From NCBI GenBank assembly GCA_032622095.1, contig CP136066.1:185232716-185296715 (forward strand): 64,000 nucleotides of DNA. The letters are read 5' to 3'. Source of the DNA: Siphonodentalium dalli. Its lineage: Eukaryota > Mollusca > Scaphopoda > Gadilida > Siphonodentaliidae. Positions 58,804-64,000 of this stretch are shown in pieces. The translations under genes were made by a program, and so were the position numbers. The first letter of the stretch is position 1. Each line of letters opens with the position of its first letter. Below the pieces are notes generated by a model that searched no databases, was not told where the DNA came from, and saw nothing but the letters and a program-made list of their open reading frames with translations.

Positions 58804-58938
58804 ATATTCCATGTGTAAGAATCATGTTTTGTCATGCTATTTGGATATATAATTTATGAGAATATGTGTAACGCTTTGAACAAGAGTACCCTCTATTCCC
58901 ACCATATATCCACAATATACAGAGGGTTTCACATCACT

Positions 58939-59448
58939 TTAAAGATGGATTATCTCTTTATATAACAAATTTTAAATAGTTGCGTGGGTATAAAATAATA
59001 AATATGAACTGAAGACCACTGTCCGGAAAGGCTTCTATCAATTAATATTGATTTTTTTTTCGAATATTTAATCGGGACCGTTTATGTATTTATTTTTAGA
59101 ACAGACCATTCGGATGATACCATGTTGCGATATAGAGCACTGGCTTGTTCCTATGGCTACGCACCGAAAGTCAATTGTCCCAGATTAATTGTTTGTATTG
59201 TTTTGTTCCATAGTTATAAGCGATAATAAGTATAATTAACGTTTATTTGTGACAAAATTGTACAATAAAATTTCTGGTCTCTGTTCGTTAGCTAAACAAC
59301 TACACCTTTTTAGAGTAGAAATTATTCGAAATAAAATTAATATTAATCGATAGAAGCATTTCTGGACAGGAGTCTTCGATTCAGATCTAATATTGTATAG
59401 CCCGGTAACTATATAAAACATGTTTACAAAGAGATAATCCACATTTAA
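58939..59448. mobile_element. TTAA-type MITE (family T) inside the Helitron
   Basis: CTTTAAAGATGGATTATCTC ... CCACATTTAA. The target TTAA is present in Helitron copy 1 at the homologous site. Confidence 0.92.
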
Positions 59449-59476
59449 CCTGGGCAACGCCGGGTAACCCTGCTAG

Positions 59477-59760
59477 TTCTTAATATACATAAATGATTCA
59501 CCTGATAATCTCACATCAACAATCAGGAAGTACGCATATGGAACTTGCCTTACAACTTCGCATTTGTATCTAAACAGCTTACAACTGGAAGTCAACAGAC
59601 CTCGAAAGTGTCAGATTGTGGGCTGAATGGTGGCTGGTCACATTTAATCGCCAGAAAACAAAAGCAAAACAATATCGTTCTCTTCTACCTCGAACGACGA
59701 CCCTTTAACCCTAATTTTCCAACCCGAAAACATAATAAAATAAGAATCACATAAAAACCT
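59477..59760 (+). pseudogene. RT fragment 3
   Basis: Resumes as LIYINDSPDNLTS then a YAYGTCL reading where the catalytic YADD-type box should be, then NSLQLEVN. The catalytic Asp pair is not visible, so this copy is dead. It joins fragment 2 across the Helitron (SPFL-F-LIYIND). Confidence 0.85.
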
Positions 59761-59853
59761 CGGTCGTGAGCTAATTTAAAATGAAACAAGCACATTGAGT
59801 ATACGGCAAAAAAGCTGCAGGCATCTATAGACTAGTGTCACAGTTCAGGAAAT

Positions 59854-60315
59854 TTAAAGATGGATTATCTCTTTAAATAACAAATTTGAAATAGTTGCGT
59901 GGTTATAAAATAATAAATATGAACTAAAGACCCCTGTCCGGAAAGGCTTCTATCAATAAATATTGATTTTATTTCGAATATTTTATTGGGACCGTTTATT
60001 TGTCTATTTATAGAACAGACCATTCGGGTGATACCATATAGCGATAGAGAGCATTAGGCTGTGATTTGCTACGCACCGAATGTCAAATGTCCCAGATTGA
60101 TTGGTTGCATTGTTTTGTTCCATAGTTATAAGCGATAATGAGTATAATTAACCTTTAGCTAAACAACCACACCTTTTTTTACCAGAAAATATTCGAAATA
60201 AAATAAATATTAATCGATAGAAGCATTTCCGGACAGGAGTCTTCGATTCAGATCTAATATGTTATACCCCCGTAACTATATAATACATGTTTACAAAGAG
60301 ATAATCCACCTTCAA
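59854..60315. mobile_element. TTAA-type MITE (family T), internally shortened
   Basis: TTTAAAGATGGATTATCTC ... GATAATCCACCTTCAAA. About 60 bp of the middle are missing compared with other copies. Confidence 0.9.
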
Positions 60316-60650
60316 AAACAATATCGATAGGAAGATCTCGAAAAACTATATATCACATCTATACTACCTATTTTATACTATGCTTATGCTGTTTTGGGGG
60401 GTCTGCTCCAGATGCTTTTTGGACAAACTGGATCGAGTAGACAAAGATGCGAATTGTCACCGGTTTAACCCGTTCAGTATCGTTAAACAGATTACGGAAA
60501 GAGGTTGAGTTGAGTACACTATAAAGAGAGGCAGACAACATCGCAGCTCCAAGTAATTCATAGAATCATCTACCAGGAATTTCCATTATACCTAAACAAT
60601 CTGCTCCCATGCAGCAAGATCGGGCGAACGCACGGGATGTAATCGGATAA
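60316..60650 (+). pseudogene. RT fragment 4 (C-terminal part)
   Basis: Frameshifted reading resembling the C-terminal region of non-LTR RTs: YTMLMLFWGVCS, LDKLDRVDKDA, then a RIVTGLTRSVS-like segment and LRKEVELSTLKRRAD. Confidence 0.75.
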
Positions 60651-62605
60651 GATTCCCTAGCTGATATACATGTATGTTCTATCATTATTTCACAAACACG
60701 GAACACTTTAAACAATCTCTTCTCCCCTCAATCGTCTTATAATGGAATTCAATTCACAACGCAAGTAAAGGAAACATCAATATGTTATGGTCATATACCA
60801 CTATAATAGTGGAAATACCACTTAAATTATATAATAATGGAATTCACGATGTACCTGACATGGTAAAAGTAAATTCCCTTCGCAATAATGCAATGATTGT
60901 GTTGAAATATGGAAATGGACTGAAATCTCATTAAAATATAGCTCGATTTAGCTATATATACGAGCTTTTAGATCATTTGGCACCTGTGCCCGACATGTAG
61001 GCTGTCCAAATAACTTCCATAACTTAATAAGCCCACCCCCCCCCCCCCGCGGCCCCTGCCTAGTTCGCTAGGTTGGCGATTATCGCATAAAGATAGGGGA
61101 ACACTACGACGTTCGTACTCAGATTTCACCAATTTTTTTACCTAGCTTGCTTGTCCTAAGTTTCATGGGAAAATGGCTAATTTGATTCTATTTGTCGTTA
61201 TATATATATATTTATCGGTCCTACTAAACAACGAACACAAACGAACATAAACGAACACAAGTCCAAAAAGCGGAATAGAAGGGTGAAATAGGGTTTGTGT
61301 GTGCGTGGATGTCCATTCTATGTGGTATTATTTCCAACTTTGATGACTTATTTTTAAAGTTATTAGCGTTATTGTAATACAAAGCTACTAAACAACGAAC
61401 ACAAACTAACATAACATTGGCGGTATAGCACTATAAGCGGTTATAAGCAAGGTGTTAATTAACTACCGCTTACTCTACGTACGGCTTACACTGTCTCCTT
61501 GTTAATTACACATCCCTGAGTTGTTCTGACTTTATATTATTCACTATATTATTTAATATTGTAAGGAAATATAATTCAAATGAAGTGCCTATTCTCTTGG
61601 ACCTCTATATCTGCACTGGGATCGTACAAGTTTTCAGTATACTTGAAAGCAGAATTCAACAATTCAGAAATTTGGCAAATAACACCTGTGAAAGCCTTAA
61701 CACAAATAATATATTAGAAAACAATCGGAAAGCAAAATAATTAACTGATTTGACAGACAATTTAAATGAAATATAGTGACTGACCAATCTTAGCGTCAGA
61801 ACTAAACTGTTCTATCTCAATTTTGGCGGGAAAATGAGATATTGGAATCTTTCTATTCTGTGCGGAATTTTCTCTCCTAAAATTACCAGATATCGTGTAT
61901 AACCTATACCAAATTTGAATGAGAGGCTGAGTAAATCTGTTCTGGGACATCTGAAAACTAACTTTTTTGACAGTGCTACATTGTTCTATCTCCACAGTGG
62001 ACCAATGAATCCATTTGGAAGATGAGAAATAATGCTTTCTCACTCCTAGGTATGAACATATTATTTCCAGGATAATTATTTGGTTAAAATAACACAGAAA
62101 ATAGCGTGATTTTGAGATTTGTGCACGTTTATATGATTAACACAAAAACTACTACTAGTATAGCACGGCAAAAACGGGAAATTTTACAAAAAAATTCTAT
62201 CTCCAAAGCCGTGTTTTTTCGTGAACCTGGGTCAAAACTTTAAATTCGATTTCCCACAAAAATGAAAATATGGAGATGTACATATCTTCTAAGTTGATAA
62301 GAAACGCTCTTTATTACTGAACCCATTCAAAAAATGCCGTGATCAAATCATCTCTCAGATATAATTAGATTAGATAATGATTTTTATGTTGCAAAAGTAT
62401 TTCAATTTACCTGATCATGATGTAAGATTCCATTTCAGCTGTCAGCCAATCGAACAAACACATGGTAATTCTAACCGACGATGGTGAAACTAAATCGAAA
62501 CACTTGGAACGCGAAAATCAATGGTTCAATCGCAGAAATGTTGAAATAGCAAATCCGAGTTCGCGCAACATGCTTGTTCGATCAAAGTGCGTCATGTTGA
62601 AAAAT
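60651..62605. other. Gene-poor stretch
   Basis: Contains a C run (61026-61040). The ACTAAACAACGAACACAAAC word occurs at 61226 and 61388, and an AAAGCGGAATAGAAGGGTGA block at 61265 recurs at 63828. No exon or ORF I can support. Confidence 0.4.
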
Positions 62606-62614
62606 AATTAGCAG

Positions 62615-63775
62615 CACGGTTGGGGTAATCGTAATCAGTAATCAAAGTAATCGATTACAAAATTTGGAGTAATCGTCTGTAATCAGTAATCATGACATTT
62701 CTTGATTACAAGTAATCGTAATCGATTACTTTCAAATGTACCTGTAATCATGATAACATTTTGATTATTTTTACTAAAATATCCATATGGATGGCTATTG
62801 GATACTCATAGTCTCATACTGTGGTACTGTGGAGTGTGCAAAGATACAAACAACATATTAGAAAGTTAGTACAATTGTGTCATGTGTTATGTTAGTGGTA
62901 CAGTGTGTATGTACATTCTGGCAGTGGACACAGATAACAACACACAATTGTTGAATACGGCATGAATGGCAATAAACTTGTGATACAGACAATTAAATGT
63001 TCGAATATGAATAAATAGGCTGGCCGACTTCAATTAGGATTAAATTGAATTGGGACTGATGCAGACAATGGATGTAGAGTCACACATGTACAATAGGGCT
63101 AATTAACTGAACAAAGCAGGTGTGATGTACATCGGTAGACCTAATTAGCTGGTTTGTCATTTACTGCAGTCATGGAGTTAAGCCTCATTTAATCCTCATC
63201 AGGATTAACAATGGATGATCATCAACTAAATCTTAGTGTTATCTTCATTGTGTTGGGGTATTGAATCTAACAGAACATGCAAATAATTTATAATTGTTTC
63301 TGGTGATATTTTCATAAATATTATGTGTTAGTTTGAATGCATGTAAGAAAATAAAAAATATATTAAAATATATTTACATAAATAAATACACATAAAACAT
63401 AATGTATTCCCAATAAATTGGTGCATAACTTCACGATGAAACCTTTCCAATACATGTAAATGTAAAAAGTTTATTGCATGCTTCCTTCTATTGTTTCAGT
63501 CGTTTCTTGTTTCCATGTTATGAAGTGATGTCTTTATTCAATCAAATTTGATATGTTAATTTGAATTATGTCATTATTTATTCCTATGCATCAAAATGGT
63601 TGGAATCTAACAATTGTAATCAGATGTAATCAAAAAGTAATCGATTACATTTACTAAAGTAATTGTAATCGTAATCGATTACATTGAAAAAATGTAATCA
63701 GTAATCGTAATCATGTAAATCAAAAGTAATTGTAGTCATAATCGATTACATTGGCATGTAATCGCCCCAACCCTG
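62615..63775. mobile_element. hAT-like element with GTAATC-repeat ends
   Basis: 1161 bp. Ends CACGGTTGGGGTAATCG and CGCCCCAACCCTG, inner arms packed with GTAATCGATTAC words. Flanks AATTAGCAG and ATTTAGCAG agree at 8 of 9 positions. No ORF. Confidence 0.78.
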
Positions 63776-64000
63776 ATTTAGCAGTACTTCTCATAATCGT
63801 TCCAATACGAAACACAGGTACAAAAAAAGCGGAATAGAAGGGTGAAATTGAGTTTGTGGATGCGGGGTCATTCTATGTGTATGTGTATCTCATAATGCCA
63901 AATCTTAAACTCATTAGCGAATTTCAAAGATACATTTACGAATATAATAAATCGCGCCAGCGACCTGAGCCTGTGCCGCTATAAACTTAATTTTTTTAAA
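63776..64000. repeat. Second copy of the AAAGCGGAATAGAAGGGTGA block
   Basis: 63825-63905 resembles 61264-61340. The window ends in unassigned sequence. Confidence 0.6.

Larger units (their letters stand above)
55668..59476 (+). mobile_element. Non-autonomous Helitron, copy 2, with nested elements
   Basis: Starts TCTATATCTATATTTGCG after an A and ends GCCGGGTAACCCTGCTAG before a T, as copy 1. The interior 55700-57620 is the ~150-bp GTTTAAATATGTC / GGCGCCGATTTCCACCAAA minisatellite. It contains a 1021-bp hAT-like element (57783-58803) and a family-T MITE (58939-59448) inserted at the TTAA just before the 3' hairpin. No Rep/helicase. Several ORFs here are repeat artefacts. Confidence 0.88.

Noticed and set aside
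61224-62043. Minus-strand ORFs of 62 and 93 codons
   Set aside because: No family resemblance; the first overlaps the repeated ACAACGAACACAAAC words.

Overview
This is an A+T-rich metazoan nuclear window. It shows GT-AG introns, phase-1 immunoglobulin (Ig) and fibronectin type III (FN3) exons, a single-exon C2H2 zinc-finger gene, and very dense DNA-transposon, Helitron and satellite content. The repeat style (foldback elements, Helitrons with internal minisatellites) and a His-Me finger nuclease ORF suggest a marine invertebrate, most likely a lophotrochozoan such as a mollusc. That taxon is an inference; no marker in the window proves it.

Layout. 1-2240 is a satellite array. 2819-8532 is a nest: a TTAA-type element, then a hairpin element (family H) split by a 4.7-kb block. 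That block has two near-identical 648-bp Harbinger-like repeats in direct orientation at its ends. Between them lie an intact single-ORF Mutator-like transposase (+) and a convergent His-Me finger nuclease exon (-). 9740-42167 holds nine exons, on the + strand, of one gene encoding FN3, three Ig domains and a short C-terminal tail. Every boundary between complete domains is phase 1. Its introns are filled with hAT, TTAA-type and foldback elements, one complete Helitron (22213-25004) and a 3.49-kb long-TIR transposon (37393-40883) that landed inside a family-H hairpin. 42237-46728 is microsatellite, inverted minisatellite, a foldback element and another family-H copy. 49331-50905 (- strand) is a 15-finger C2H2 protein with an internal six-finger duplication and a decayed extra finger 3' of its stop. 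53860-60650 is a dead non-LTR retrotransposon broken into four pieces by a palindrome-rich insert, a second Helitron (with its own nested elements) and a TTAA-type element. 62615-63775 is a (GTAATC)-ended hAT-like element.

How the parts relate. The only clear host genes are the FN3/Ig gene and the zinc-finger gene. The transposase and nuclease ORFs belong to mobile DNA. Most of the rest is a stratified record of transposition, and the order of insertion can often be read: the non-LTR element is older than Helitron copy 2, which is older than the 5-bp-TSD element inside it. No tRNA, rRNA or CRISPR array was seen. Coordinates come from reading by eye; exon ends rest on splice consensus and phase agreement, not on transcripts.
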